Positions 8,154-17,240 of a stretch of DNA of 64,000 bases are shown here, one piece after another (the stretch's first letter is position 1; the number at the start of each line of letters is the position of its first letter). Source of the stretch: Streptomyces venezuelae (GTDB lineage Bacteria; Actinomycetota; Actinomycetes; Streptomycetales; Streptomycetaceae). Location of the stretch: NCBI RefSeq assembly GCF_008642355.1, contig NZ_CP029193.1:5418001-5482000 (forward strand), in the 5' to 3' direction. Made by a program: the position numbers and the translations under genes. The notes under the pieces were generated by a model. It saw only the letters and a list, made by a program, of their open reading frames with translations. It did not search any database and had not been told where the DNA came from.

Positions 8154-8246
8154 ATGTCGAACCGTCACGCCCCTTCGAGCGCCGCCATTGAGCTGGCGCT
8201 CCTCGGCGTGACCGCGCTCTGCGTGGCCGACATTCACTGTTGCTGA
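8154..8246 (+). CDS. Leaderless Cys-rich leader peptide (Ms4533A type)
   Basis: A 30-codon ORF starting MSNRHAPSS and ending CVADIHCC then TGA, with three cysteines, two of them the last codons. The ending resembles the Ms4533A family of Cys-rich leader peptides found in actinobacteria. In mycobacteria such leaderless peptides precede sulfur-related genes: ribosomes pausing at the Cys codons when cysteine is scarce changes expression of the genes downstream. Here it starts 7 nt after a consensus -10 box and lies 147 nt before the binding-protein gene of an ABC operon. It is too short for ordinary ORF calling. Cysteine control of the operon is inference from family and position. Confidence 0.8.
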   Translation: MSNRHAPSSAAIELALLGVTALCVADIHCC

Positions 8247-8393
8247 CGCCCGCCCCGGCGAGTGCGTCGCTTTTCTCCGGCTCCTGGCATGCGTATCCCG
8301 TATCCGTGCCCGTGTGCCGTTTTGTCCCGCGCCTTTCCCGGGGTGAGCTCTGTCGCTCCCTTTTTCTCACTCATCCCGAGAGGTCTCTTTCCG

Positions 8394-10124
8394 ATGCGTC
8401 AAACGTCCGTCATAGCCCGCCGCGTGGCAGCGGCATCCGTCAGCCTGGTCCTGGCCTCGGGCGCCGTCGCCTGCGCGGGCCCGAAGGACGGCGGCGCCGG
8501 GAGCGGCGACGGCAAGCCCGCCCGGGGTGGCACGCTCACCGTCCTCAACCGCGATCCGCAGACCGACTTCGACCCCGCGCGGCTGTACACCTCCGGCGGC
8601 GGCAACGTGCCGAGCCTCGTCTTCCGCACCCTGACCACCCGCAACCGCGAGGACGGCGCCAAGGGCGCGGAGGTCGTCCCCGACCTCGCGACGGACCTCG
8701 GCAAGCCGAGCAAGAACGCCACCGTGTGGACGTACACCCTGAAGAAGGGCCTCAAGTACGAGGACGGCTCGGCGATCACCTCGGCGGACGTGAAGTACGG
8801 CATCGAGCGGTCCTTCGCCGCCGAACTCAGCGGCGGTGCACCCTACTTGCGGGACTGGCTCATCGGCGGAGACAAGTACCAGGGGCCGTACAAGGACAAG
8901 AGCGGCAAGGGGCTCGCGTCCATCGAGACGCCCGACGAGCGGACCATCGTCTTCCATCTGAACAAGCCCGAGGGCGAGTTCCCCTACCTGGCGACGCAGA
9001 CACAGTTCACGCCGGTGCCCAAGGCCAAGGACAAGGGTACGAAGTACGAGGAACACCCGGTCTCGTCCGGGCCCTACAAGGTCGTCAAGAACGAGAACGA
9101 CGGCGAGCGGCTGCGCCTGGAGCGCAACCCGCACTGGTCCGCCGAGAACGACGCCGAGCGCAAGGCCTACCCGGACGTCATCGACGTACGGTCCGGGCTC
9201 GATCAGTCCGTCATCAACCAGCGGCTCTCCGCGAGCCAGGGCGCCGACGCCGCCGCCGTCACCACCGACACCAACCTCGGCCCGGCCGAGCTCGCCAAGG
9301 TCACCGGCGACAAGGAGCTCTCCTCGCACGTCGGCACCGGCCACTTCGGCTACACGAACTACCTCGCCTTCAACCCGAAGGTGAAGCCGTTCGACGACCC
9401 GAAGGTCCGCCAGGCCATCTCGTACGCCATCGACCGCTCCTCGGTCGTCAACGCGGCCGGCGGCTCCTCGCTCGCCGAGCCCGCCACCACGTACCTGCCG
9501 AACCAGAAGTCCTTCGGATACACGAAGTACGACCACTTCCCGGCAGGCCCGTCCGGCAACCCGAAGAAGGCCAGGGAGCTCCTGAAGGAAGCCGGTCACA
9601 AGGACGGGCTCACCATCACGCTCACGCACTCCAACGCCAAGGACTTCGAGACAAGCCCCGAGATCGCCACCGCCATCCAGGACGCGCTCAAGAAGGCCGG
9701 GATCACCGTCAAGCTCCAGGGTCTCGAGGACAACGACTACAAGGACAAGACCCACAGCGCCAAGGACGAGCCCGGCCTCTTCCTCGCCCACTGGGGTGCC
9801 GACTGGCCCTCCGGCGGCCCCTTCCTCGCCCCGATCTTCGACGGCCGGCAGATCGTGGAGGACGGTGCCAACTTCAACTCAGGCTTCCTCGACGACAAGA
9901 CCGTCAACGACGAGATCGACGAGATCAACAAGCTGACCGATCTGAAGGCAGCCGCCAAGCGGTGGGGCGCCCTCGACAGGAAGATCGGTGAGAAGGCGCT
10001 GACCGTGCCGCTCTTCCACCCGGTCTACAAGCGCCTGTACGGCAAGGACGTCAAGAACGTCGTCATCAGCGACTGGACCGGCGTCCTCGACGTCTCGCAG
10101 GTCGCCGTGGAGTCGTCGTCGTGA
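8394..10124 (+). CDS. Peptide-type ABC transporter substrate-binding lipoprotein (SBP family 5)
   Basis: A 576-residue extracytoplasmic solute-binding protein. The N-terminal signal (RQTSVIARRVAAASVSLVLAS) ends at a Cys in GAVACAGP, a plausible though not canonical lipobox. The mature protein has family-5 features: GGTLTVLNRDPQTDFDP at the start, DVKYGIERSF, the DDPKVRQAISYAIDR segment and a C-terminal AHWGADWPSGGPFLAPIF. Family 5 proteins bind oligopeptides, nickel or related solutes. The ATG at 8394 follows GAGAGG. It overlaps the next gene by 4 nt and heads a four-gene transporter operon. With the Cys leader peptide upstream, a sulfur-containing peptide or thiol is a reasonable guess for the cargo. 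Confidence 0.9.
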   Translation: MRQTSVIARRVAAASVSLVLASGAVACAGPKDGGAGSGDGKPARGGTLTVLNRDPQTDFDPARLYTSGGGNVPSLVFRTLTTRNREDGAKGAEVVPDLATDLGKPSKNATVWTYTLKKGLKYEDGSAITSADVKYGIERSFAAELSGGAPYLRDWLIGGDKYQGPYKDKSGKGLASIETPDERTIVFHLNKPEGEFPYLATQTQFTPVPKAKDKGTKYEEHPVSSGPYKVVKNENDGERLRLERNPHWSAENDAERKAYPDVIDVRSGLDQSVINQRLSASQGADAAAVTTDTNLGPAELAKVTGDKELSSHVGTGHFGYTNYLAFNPKVKPFDDPKVRQAISYAIDRSSVVNAAGGSSLAEPATTYLPNQKSFGYTKYDHFPAGPSGNPKKARELLKEAGHKDGLTITLTHSNAKDFETSPEIATAIQDALKKAGITVKLQGLEDNDYKDKTHSAKDEPGLFLAHWGADWPSGGPFLAPIFDGRQIVEDGANFNSGFLDDKTVNDEIDEINKLTDLKAAAKRWGALDRKIGEKALTVPLFHPVYKRLYGKDVKNVVISDWTGVLDVSQVAVESSS

Positions 10125-11056
10125 CCGAGCGCTCCGTCTTCTGGGGGCGGCTGCGCGCACAGCGCGCCGCCCTCGTGGCGGCGGGCGTCGTCGGACTGCT
10201 CGTCGTCGTGGCGCTCGCCGCGCCGCTGCTCACCGCACTGGAGGGGCAGGACCCCACCACGTACCACCCGGACCTCATCGACTCGGCGCGCGGCGGCGTG
10301 CCGGTCGGCCCGCTCGGCGGGATCAGCGGCGAGCACTGGCTCGGCGTCGAGCCGCAGACCGGGCGCGACCTCTTCGCCCGCCTCGTGTACGGGGCGCGGG
10401 TCTCGCTCGGTGTCGCGCTCGCCGCGACCGTCGTGCAGGTGATCGTCGGGGTGGCGGTCGGGACGGCCGCCGGGTTCGGCAACCGCTGGGTCGACCAGGT
10501 GCTCAGCAGGGCCACCGACGTCATCGTGGCGCTGCCGCTCATGGTCTTCGCGCTCGCGCTGATGGCGGTCGTGCCCAGCGGATTCCCGCGGCCCGTGCTC
10601 GTCGCCCTCGTCATCGGGCTCGTCGCCTGGGGCGGCCTCGCCAAGATCGTCCGCGCGCAGACCATCACGCTCAAGGAGCTCGACCACGTGGCCGCCGCGC
10701 GGCTCAGCGGCTGGGGCGCCGTGCGGATCGCCCGCCGCGAACTGCTGCCCGCCCTCGCCGCGCCCGTCATCACCTACGCCGCGCTGCTCGCCCCCGTCAA
10801 CATCACCGTCGAGGCCGCGCTCTCCTTCCTCGGCGTGGGCGTGAAGCCGCCCACCGCGTCATGGGGACAGATGCTCACGTCGGCCGACGTCTGGTACCAG
10901 GCGGCGCCGCAGTACCTGCTGTACCCGGCGGGCGTGCTGTTCGTGACCGTGCTCGCCCTCACCGTCCTCGGTGACGGCGTGCGCACGGCCCTCGACCCGC
11001 GCGCCACGTCACGGCTGCGGATCGGCACCGGCAGGAAGCGGGAGGCCCGCGCATGA
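10121..11056 (+). CDS. ABC transporter permease, DppC/OppC-like
   Basis: A 311-residue inner-membrane permease. It starts with a cytoplasmic stretch (TERSVFWGRLRAQRA), then a hydrophobic segment, an external loop with EHWLGVEPQTGRDLFARLVYGARVS (typical of DppC), and further membrane helices. The EAA-type loop lies around HVAAARLSGWGAVRIARRELLP. GTG at 10121 overlaps the stop of the binding-protein gene by 4 nt (GTGA), implying translational coupling. It pairs with the DppB-like permease that follows. The order C-then-B is reversed relative to the common dpp order. Confidence 0.92.
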   Translation: MTERSVFWGRLRAQRAALVAAGVVGLLVVVALAAPLLTALEGQDPTTYHPDLIDSARGGVPVGPLGGISGEHWLGVEPQTGRDLFARLVYGARVSLGVALAATVVQVIVGVAVGTAAGFGNRWVDQVLSRATDVIVALPLMVFALALMAVVPSGFPRPVLVALVIGLVAWGGLAKIVRAQTITLKELDHVAAARLSGWGAVRIARRELLPALAAPVITYAALLAPVNITVEAALSFLGVGVKPPTASWGQMLTSADVWYQAAPQYLLYPAGVLFVTVLALTVLGDGVRTALDPRATSRLRIGTGRKREARA

Positions 11057-12051
11057 CCGGCCTCCCCGGATTCCTGCTGCGGCGCCTCGTCGGCGCCGCC
11101 GTCACGCTCCTCGCCCTCTCCGTCATCGTCTACGCGGTCTTCTACGCCGCTCCGGGCGACGTCGCCCAGATCACCTGCGGCCCGCGCTGTTCACCCGCCC
11201 AAGTGCAGCAGGTCGCCGAGCAGCTGCGCCTCGACGACCCGCTGTACGTCCGCTACTGGGACTTCCTGCAAGGCATCGTCGTCGGGCATGACTACTCGAC
11301 GGGCACCGGCACCGAACACTGCGCCGCGCCCTGCCTCGGGATCTCCTACCAGAGCGACCAGCAGGTCACCGCGCTGATCGCGGCGAAGCTGCCGGTCACC
11401 GGGTCGCTCGCACTGGGCGCGATGGTGCTGTGGCTCCTCCTCGGGGTGGGCGCGGGCGTGCTCTCCGCCTGGCGGCGCGGCCGGATCAGCGAACGCGTGC
11501 TGACCGCCGTCACCCTCGCGGGCACCGCCACGCCCGTCTTCGTGATCGGCCTGCTCCTGATGATCGTGGTCTGCGGTCAGCTCCAGTGGCTGCCCTTCCC
11601 GCAGTACGTGCCCTTCGCGGACGACCCGACGCAGTGGGCGTGGAACCTGCTCCTGCCCTGGCTCTCGCTGGCCCTCATCGAAGCCGCCAAGTACGCGCGC
11701 CTGACCCGCTCCTCGATGCTGGAGACCCTCGCCGACGACCACGTGCGGACCTTCCGCGCGTACGGCGTGGGGGAGCGGTCGATCATCGGGAAGCACGCGC
11801 TGCGGGGCGCCGTCGCGCCCGTCATCGCGCTGACCGCCAACGACTTCGGGTCGATGTTCGGCGGCGCGGTGCTCAGCGAGACGCTGTTCGGCCTGCCCGG
11901 CCTCGGGCGCGAACTCGTGCACGCGGTCAAGGTCGTCGACCTGCCGGTGGTCGTCGGGATGGTCATGGTCACCGGCTTCTTCGTGGTGCTCGCCAATGCC
12001 GTCGCGGACGTGCTGTACGCGGTGGCCGACCGACGGGTGGTGCTCACATGA
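11053..12051 (+). CDS. ABC transporter permease, DppB/OppB-like
   Basis: A 332-residue permease with the classic DppB start LLRRLVGAAVTLLALSVIVYAVFYAAPGD and about six membrane helices. The EAA loop is near DHVRTFRAYGVGERSIIGKHALRG, and GAVLSETLFGLPGLG near the C-terminus is typical for the family. An extra Cys-containing external loop (TCGPRCS and HCAAPCLG) lies between helices 1 and 2; similar loops occur in some actinobacterial relatives. ATG at 11053 overlaps the previous stop by 4 nt. Confidence 0.92.
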   Translation: MTGLPGFLLRRLVGAAVTLLALSVIVYAVFYAAPGDVAQITCGPRCSPAQVQQVAEQLRLDDPLYVRYWDFLQGIVVGHDYSTGTGTEHCAAPCLGISYQSDQQVTALIAAKLPVTGSLALGAMVLWLLLGVGAGVLSAWRRGRISERVLTAVTLAGTATPVFVIGLLLMIVVCGQLQWLPFPQYVPFADDPTQWAWNLLLPWLSLALIEAAKYARLTRSSMLETLADDHVRTFRAYGVGERSIIGKHALRGAVAPVIALTANDFGSMFGGAVLSETLFGLPGLGRELVHAVKVVDLPVVVGMVMVTGFFVVLANAVADVLYAVADRRVVLT

Positions 12052-13658
12052 GTGACGTCAGTCTTGTCCACGTCGCGGACCTGAGCGTGGAGTTCGGTTC
12101 CGGCGTGCGCGCCGTCGACGGGCTCTCCTTCACGCTGGAGAAGGGCGGCGCGCTCGCCCTCGTCGGCGAGTCGGGGTCCGGCAAGTCCACCGTGGCGTCC
12201 GCCCTCCTCGGCCTCCACCGGGGCACGGGCGCGCACGTCGACGGGACGGTGCTGGTCGACGGCGTCGACGTACAGGCGGCGTCCGAGGCGGAACTGCGCG
12301 GGCTGCGCGGCGGGAAGGCCGCGATGGTCTTCCAGGACCCGCTCTCCTCGCTCGACCCGTACTACGCGGTCGGCGACCAGATCGCCGAGGTGTATCGCGT
12401 GCACACCGGAGCGTCCCGGCGAGCGGCACGCGCGCGTGCCGTGGAAGTGCTCGACCGCGTCGGCATCCCGGACGCCGCCCGCCGCTCACGGTCCCGTCCG
12501 CACGAGTTCAGCGGCGGCATGCGCCAGCGCACGCTCATCGCCATGGCGTTGGCGTGCGAGCCCGCGCTGCTCGTCGCCGACGAGCCGACCACCGCGCTCG
12601 ACGTCACCGTCCAGGCCCAGATCCTCGACCTGCTGCACACGCTGCGGGCCGAGACCGGCATGGGGCTGCTCCTCGTCACCCACGACGTGGGCGTCGCGGC
12701 GGAGAGCGTCGACGAGGTCCTGGTCATGCGCGAGGGGCGGGCCGTGGAGCGCGGTGAGGTGCGGGACATCCTCGGTGCGCCCCACGAGGCCTATACGCAG
12801 GAACTCCTCAAGGCCGTGCCCCGCGTGGACGCGCCCCTCGCGCGCGCCGCCGGGGAGCCGGGGGAGGTCGTGCTCGAAGCGGTCGGGCTCCGGAAGGAGT
12901 TCGGGCGCGGGAGACGTGCGGTCACCGCGGTCGACGACGTCTCCCTCACCGTCCGCCGCGGAGAGACCCTCGGTGTGGTGGGCGAGAGCGGCAGCGGCAA
13001 GACCACGCTCGGACGCATGCTCGTCGGCCTCCTGGCGCCGACCGCGGGGCAGCTCCTCCACGGGGGTGCGGAGAAGCCCGGCGGGCAGGTGGTGCCCGGC
13101 GTGCAGATGGTGTTCCAGGACCCGGTCTCCTCCCTGCACCCGCGGCGCTCCGTCGGCGAGTCGATCGCCGACCCGCTGCGCGCACGGGGCGAGAGCGATT
13201 CATTCGTGCGGGGGCGCGTGCGGGAACTCCTGGAGCGCGTCGGCCTCGAAGCGGCGCACTACGACCGCTATCCGCACGAGTTCAGCGGCGGTCAGCGCCA
13301 GCGCGTGGGCATCGCGCGGGCGCTCGCGGGCGAGCCGCGCCTCATCGTGTGCGACGAGCCGGTGTCGGCGCTCGACGTGACGACCCAGGCACAGGTCATG
13401 GACCTGCTCGCCGAACTGCAGCGCGAACTGGGCCTCGCCCTGGTCTTCGTCGCCCACGATCTCGCCGTGGTGCGCCAGGTCAGCGACCGGGTCGCCGTGA
13501 TGCGGCGGGGCCGGATCGTGGAGCAGGGCCCTGTGGCGGAGGTGTACGGGGCGCCCCGGGACCCGTACACGAAACGGCTGCTCGCGGCCGTGCCCGCACT
13601 CGACCCGGAGGCCGCGGCGCGGCGCCGGGCGGCCCGCGAGGAGCTGGCCGCAGCCTGA
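12048..13658 (+). CDS. Fused double ABC ATPase, DppD-DppF-like
   Basis: A 536-residue cytoplasmic ATPase holding two complete ABC domains in one chain. Domain 1: Walker [10 protein letters not shown] (about residue 41), signature EFSGGMRQR, Walker [13 protein letters not shown], His switch VTHD. Domain 2: Walker [10 protein letters not shown] (about 312), signature EFSGGQRQR, Walker [17 protein letters not shown]. Both sites look active. ATG at 12048 overlaps the permease stop by 4 nt. As the last gene of the transporter operon it powers uptake through the two permeases. Much longer upstream extensions of this frame lie inside the permease gene and are not real. Confidence 0.93.
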   Translation: MSDVSLVHVADLSVEFGSGVRAVDGLSFTLEKGGALALVGESGSGKSTVASALLGLHRGTGAHVDGTVLVDGVDVQAASEAELRGLRGGKAAMVFQDPLSSLDPYYAVGDQIAEVYRVHTGASRRAARARAVEVLDRVGIPDAARRSRSRPHEFSGGMRQRTLIAMALACEPALLVADEPTTALDVTVQAQILDLLHTLRAETGMGLLLVTHDVGVAAESVDEVLVMREGRAVERGEVRDILGAPHEAYTQELLKAVPRVDAPLARAAGEPGEVVLEAVGLRKEFGRGRRAVTAVDDVSLTVRRGETLGVVGESGSGKTTLGRMLVGLLAPTAGQLLHGGAEKPGGQVVPGVQMVFQDPVSSLHPRRSVGESIADPLRARGESDSFVRGRVRELLERVGLEAAHYDRYPHEFSGGQRQRVGIARALAGEPRLIVCDEPVSALDVTTQAQVMDLLAELQRELGLALVFVAHDLAVVRQVSDRVAVMRRGRIVEQGPVAEVYGAPRDPYTKRLLAAVPALDPEAAARRRAAREELAAA

Positions 13659-13745
13659 CCGACAGTGACGAATGGCGGCTTCTGAAGTGCCATAGCGCGA
13701 CAGAACGCCACCGGCGCCGGAAAGTTACTGCCGTTCACCCCTTCT

Positions 13746-13779
13746 GGTGGCGCGATGGACAACCGTCCGTCGCGCCACC
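13746..13779 (+). terminator. Long hairpin after the ABC operon
   Basis: A 15-bp stem, ggtggcgcgatggac (13746-13760) with gtccgtcgcgccacc (13765-13779), contains one G-U pair and has a 4-nt loop. It lies 87 nt after the ATPase stop and 80 nt before the glycosyltransferase. It has no T-run. It probably ends the transporter transcript but could also be a leader structure of the next gene. Confidence 0.6.
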
Positions 13780-13858
13780 TGCATGACCGCTTACGTTCGT
13801 CCCGCTGCGAGCCGCCGGCCAACGGCGGCTCACCGAACGGGAGATCGGGGGTGCGCGC

Positions 13859-15613
13859 GTGCGCGTCGGACTGCTTACGGAGAGTGGCTGTCCGTATGTG
13901 AACGGTGAGACGAGGCTCTGGTGCGACCGACTCGTACGGGGGCTCGCGCAGCACGAGTTCGACATCTACGCGCTCAGCCGGGGCGAGGAGCAGGAGGCGC
14001 ACGGCCGGGTCGAGCTGCCGCCGCAGGTCGGCAGGGTGCGCACGGCGCCGCTGTGGACCGTCGACGACGAGGCACTCCGCGCCGCGAGGCCCCGCGGCAG
14101 GCGCGGGAGGCGGACGCGGCGGCGGTTCGACGAACACTTCGCGGAGCTCGCCGAAGCCGTCTGCCGGGGCGATCGCGACGCGATGGCGGACCGTTTCGGC
14201 AACGCTCTGTACGGACTCGCCGAACTCGCCCGCACCGAAGGCGGTCTGGTCGGCGCGCTGCGCTCGGAGTCCGCCGTCCGCACCCTGGAGCGCGCCTGCC
14301 GCGCGCCGGGCGCGCTGCGGGCCGCCCACACCGCGCGCGTCCCCGACCTGCTCGCCGCCGCAGGACTGATGGAACGGGCCCTGCGACCGCTCTCCCTCGA
14401 CTGGTACGGCCCCGACGCACTCGGCGCCGCCGACCTCTGCCACGCCACCTCCGGCGGACCCGCGGCGCTCCCCGGCCTGCTGGCCAAGCACTTCGCGGGG
14501 GTGCCGCTGCTCGTCACCGAGTACGGCGTGCAGCTGCGCGCGCACCACCTCGCCGCGGGCGACACGGACCTGAGCGCGCCGACACGCGCCCTGCTCGCCT
14601 CCTTCCACGGACTCCTCGCCGCCGAGGTCTACCGCGGCGCCACGGTCATCACCCCCGGCAACGCCCACGCGCGACGGTGGCAGGAACGCTGCGGCGCCGA
14701 CCGCGCGAAACTCCGCACGGTCCACCCCGGCATGGAGGCGGACCGTTTCACGGAGATCGGCGAGGGGGGTTACGACGACTTCGCCGCCGCCCCCGACACC
14801 CTCCTGTGGGTCGGCCGCGTCGAGCCCGCCAAGGACCTGATCTCCCTGCTCCACGCCTTCGGGGAGATCCACGCGCGGGTGCCGGCGGCGCGCCTGCGGA
14901 TCGTCGGGGCGCCCGCGGAAGGCGCCGAGGCGGAGGCCTACCTCGCGCACTGCCGCGCGCTCGCCGCGCGGCTCTTCCCGGACGAGGCGCCGGGCGCGCA
15001 CGCCATCGGCGACAACCCCGTCTCCTTCGAGGAGATCGGCGGGCCCGACGTGCCGGGCCTCGCCGACGCGTACGCCTCCGCGGGTGTCGTCGTCCTCTCC
15101 AGCGTCGTCGAAGGCTTCCCGATCAGCCTGGTCGAGGCGATGTTCTGCGGACGCGCGACCGTCTCGACGGACGTCGGGGCGGTGGTGGAGGTCATCGGCG
15201 GCACCGGACTCGTCGTACCGCCGCGCAATCCGCGGGCGCTCGCGGAAGCGTGCGTGGCACTGCTGCGCGATCCCGAGCGGTGCGCGCGCCTGGGCGCGGC
15301 GGCGCGGGCGCGGGCCCTCGAACTCTTCACCGTCGAGCAGAACATCGCGGCATTTCGGAGCATCTACCTGGACATCGTCTCGCACTGCCCCGTCCGCAGG
15401 GACGCGGTGGACGAGACGGGCGATCCGGTGCCGTTCGCACACCCGGCGGAGGCGTACGTGCCGGGGCGGTGGGCGGTGGCGACGGGGGGCGCGGCAGGGG
15501 GCGGGACCGGGAGCGGGCCCGGGGCCACGGCAGAGGTATCGGTGTCAGTGCCGAGTTGGGCCGTGACTGAGGGGGTTCCGGTGGGGGATCGGTTCAAGGG
15601 GGCTGCCGTATGA
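13859..15613 (+). CDS. DUF3492 / PelF-type GT4 glycosyltransferase
   Basis: A 584-residue glycosyltransferase. The N-terminal half (RVGLLTESGCPYVNGETRLWCDRLV..., residues 1-280) is the DUF3492 domain that marks PelF-like enzymes. The C-terminal half is a GT-B nucleotide-sugar domain: LLWVGRVEPAKDLISLLHAF (about 311-330), the E-x7-E motif in EGFPISLVE (about 417-425), then VSTDVGAVVEVIGG and VVPPRNPRALAEA. PelF polymerises the GalNAc-rich Pel exopolysaccharide in Gram-negatives and some Bacillus. The last 60 residues are Gly/Ala-rich. It overlaps the next gene by 4 nt. Family assignment is good; the polymer made here is unknown. Confidence 0.85.
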   Translation: MRVGLLTESGCPYVNGETRLWCDRLVRGLAQHEFDIYALSRGEEQEAHGRVELPPQVGRVRTAPLWTVDDEALRAARPRGRRGRRTRRRFDEHFAELAEAVCRGDRDAMADRFGNALYGLAELARTEGGLVGALRSESAVRTLERACRAPGALRAAHTARVPDLLAAAGLMERALRPLSLDWYGPDALGAADLCHATSGGPAALPGLLAKHFAGVPLLVTEYGVQLRAHHLAAGDTDLSAPTRALLASFHGLLAAEVYRGATVITPGNAHARRWQERCGADRAKLRTVHPGMEADRFTEIGEGGYDDFAAAPDTLLWVGRVEPAKDLISLLHAFGEIHARVPAARLRIVGAPAEGAEAEAYLAHCRALAARLFPDEAPGAHAIGDNPVSFEEIGGPDVPGLADAYASAGVVVLSSVVEGFPISLVEAMFCGRATVSTDVGAVVEVIGGTGLVVPPRNPRALAEACVALLRDPERCARLGAAARARALELFTVEQNIAAFRSIYLDIVSHCPVRRDAVDETGDPVPFAHPAEAYVPGRWAVATGGAAGGGTGSGPGATAEVSVSVPSWAVTEGVPVGDRFKGAAV

Positions 15614-17187
15614 CGGGGCATGAGGGGCTCGGTGCGGCAGGTGGGGCCGGTGCGGTGGACGCGCCGCGTGCTCCGGAAGGCGCGAACGGTTGGGACTCCC
15701 GGTCGGAGGAACTGCTGGGCGCCGGTGCGGCGCTGCCCGGCGAGGGGGTGTCCGTGCCCGTCGCCGTCTCCGTTCCCGCCTTCGGCGAGGAGCGCGGAGA
15801 GAACGCCGGCGGCGATGACGGCGACAGCGGCTGGGACGCGCGTGGCAAGGGGCGGCGCGGGGACAGGCGCCCGGCGGACCGCGCGGGCGCGGGAGTGCAC
15901 GCGGACGCGCCGGAGTGCGAGGGCGCCGTGAGTCCGTCGTCGCCCGCGCGCGCCGCCGCCCGCGCCGAGCCGCCGCCCCGGCGCGGCGCCGCCGACCCCG
16001 TGAAGGCCCTGATGCACCGGCACCGCGAGCTGTGCGAGCGCGCCGTCCACCCGCTGGAGATCGCCGCGGGCCTGGAGGCGCACGGCGTCACCGACCGGGC
16101 GGCCGCCCGCTTCCGGCACCGGGACGTGTTCGCGCTGGCCGAGGAGATGTACGCGCGCGTGCCGACGCTCCCGGACGGACACACGCCGTCGACGGCGGAG
16201 GCGCGCGCGACCCCCTCCCCGCACGCCGAAGTCCCCTCCGGCTGGGCGCTGTTCGCCCTCCTGCCCGGCGCGGTGTGCGGGGCCGCCGTCGCCGGGGCGG
16301 CGTTCAGCGAGGGAAGCGTGCGGCTCACGGTCACGGTCGTCGGCCCACTCGCCGTCGCCCTCGCCCTGCGCGTCGCCCTGCGAAACGGCCCCCTGCGCGC
16401 CACCTCCCGCCCCGTACGCGCCACCCGCGCGTGGGTGTGCTGGCTCCTCGCGTACGCCCTGCTCGGCGACGGCCTCCTGCACGGGGCCGTCACGGGCGGA
16501 CCGGACGGCCCCGGCGACCTCTGGGCCCCGGCGACCGCCGCGCTCCTCGGCCTCGCGCTCGCCGTCGCGCCCGCGATCTGGTGCGCCCGCCTCTTCGCGG
16601 TACGGGCCGGGGCACGGCTCGCCGCCAGCCGGGGGCTCGACGAGTTCGCGTCCTCCGTGAGGCCGTTGCTCTCAGGCGTCCTCGCGCTGTTCCTCGGCGC
16701 GCTCGGGGCGCTGCTCGCGGGGGCGCACGCACTGCTCGGCGACGCGGGGGCGGGCGCGGGAGCGGGCCGGGGACACGGCACGCTCGCCCTGCTCGGCCCG
16801 TTCGCGCTCGGCACCCTGCTCCTCCTCGCCCGGCTCCTCGCCGTCCACGGCTTCATCCGCGCCCCCGTCCTGCTCCTGGGCGCGGCGGGCACCTGCGAAG
16901 TGGCCGCGCCGGCCCTGGCGTTCGCCGGTCGGCTGCCGGGGCTCGACGCGCTCGCCGTCCCCGTCACGGCCGCCGTCGACGCGTGGGGCCCCGGCGTCGT
17001 ACCGACCGCGGCGTGCGGCGCCGCCGCCCTCGTCCTCCTGGTCCACGCGGCCAGGACCCTGGCCCTGGCCTCGGCCCACGCCGGTCACGGCGCGGGCCGC
17101 TCCTCCGATGACCACTCTCCCGCGGGGCCGACACCGCGGGCCCTCCCCGTGCACCACGGCAACCTCCCGAAGGAGAAACACAGATGA
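15610..17187 (+). CDS. Polytopic membrane protein of the Pel-like locus
   Basis: A 525-residue protein. Residues 1-125 are low-complexity Gly/Ala/Glu/Asp. Residues 130-185 form a soluble segment (KALMHRHRELCERAVHPLE..., HGVTDRAAARFRHRDVFALAEE), and the rest holds about eight hydrophobic helices (about residues 210-500) with a polar His/Ser-rich tail. In Pel loci a membrane protein (PelG, flippase-like) accompanies PelF, so a transport partner is a reasonable guess, but I cannot identify PelG motifs. ATG at 15610 overlaps the glycosyltransferase stop by 4 nt. The true start may be later, because the first 125 residues look poorly conserved. Confidence 0.68.
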   Translation: MTGHEGLGAAGGAGAVDAPRAPEGANGWDSRSEELLGAGAALPGEGVSVPVAVSVPAFGEERGENAGGDDGDSGWDARGKGRRGDRRPADRAGAGVHADAPECEGAVSPSSPARAAARAEPPPRRGAADPVKALMHRHRELCERAVHPLEIAAGLEAHGVTDRAAARFRHRDVFALAEEMYARVPTLPDGHTPSTAEARATPSPHAEVPSGWALFALLPGAVCGAAVAGAAFSEGSVRLTVTVVGPLAVALALRVALRNGPLRATSRPVRATRAWVCWLLAYALLGDGLLHGAVTGGPDGPGDLWAPATAALLGLALAVAPAIWCARLFAVRAGARLAASRGLDEFASSVRPLLSGVLALFLGALGALLAGAHALLGDAGAGAGAGRGHGTLALLGPFALGTLLLLARLLAVHGFIRAPVLLLGAAGTCEVAAPALAFAGRLPGLDALAVPVTAAVDAWGPGVVPTAACGAAALVLLVHAARTLALASAHAGHGAGRSSDDHSPAGPTPRALPVHHGNLPKEKHR

Positions 17188-17240
17188 CCACCCGCAGCCG
17201 TCTCCGCCGCCGAGCGGCCACCCCGGGAGGCGCCCGATGA
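17184..17240 (+). CDS. 18-residue coupling micro-ORF
   Basis: The ORF reads MTTRSRLRRRAATPGGAR then stop. It has one of the strongest ribosome-binding sites in the operon (GAAGGAG, 7 nt before ATG). Its ATG overlaps the stop of the upstream membrane-protein gene, and its TGA overlaps the ATG of the epimerase. It therefore bridges the two genes by two 4-nt ATGA overlaps. It either is a tiny basic peptide or exists only to carry ribosomes to the epimerase start. No homologue is known to me. Confidence 0.5.
   Translation: MTTRSRLRRRAATPGGAR

Noticed and set aside
11430..12047. Upstream extension of the double ABC ATPase frame
   Set aside because: It lies within the DppB permease gene and is Arg-rich shadow sequence. 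The ATPase starts at 12048.
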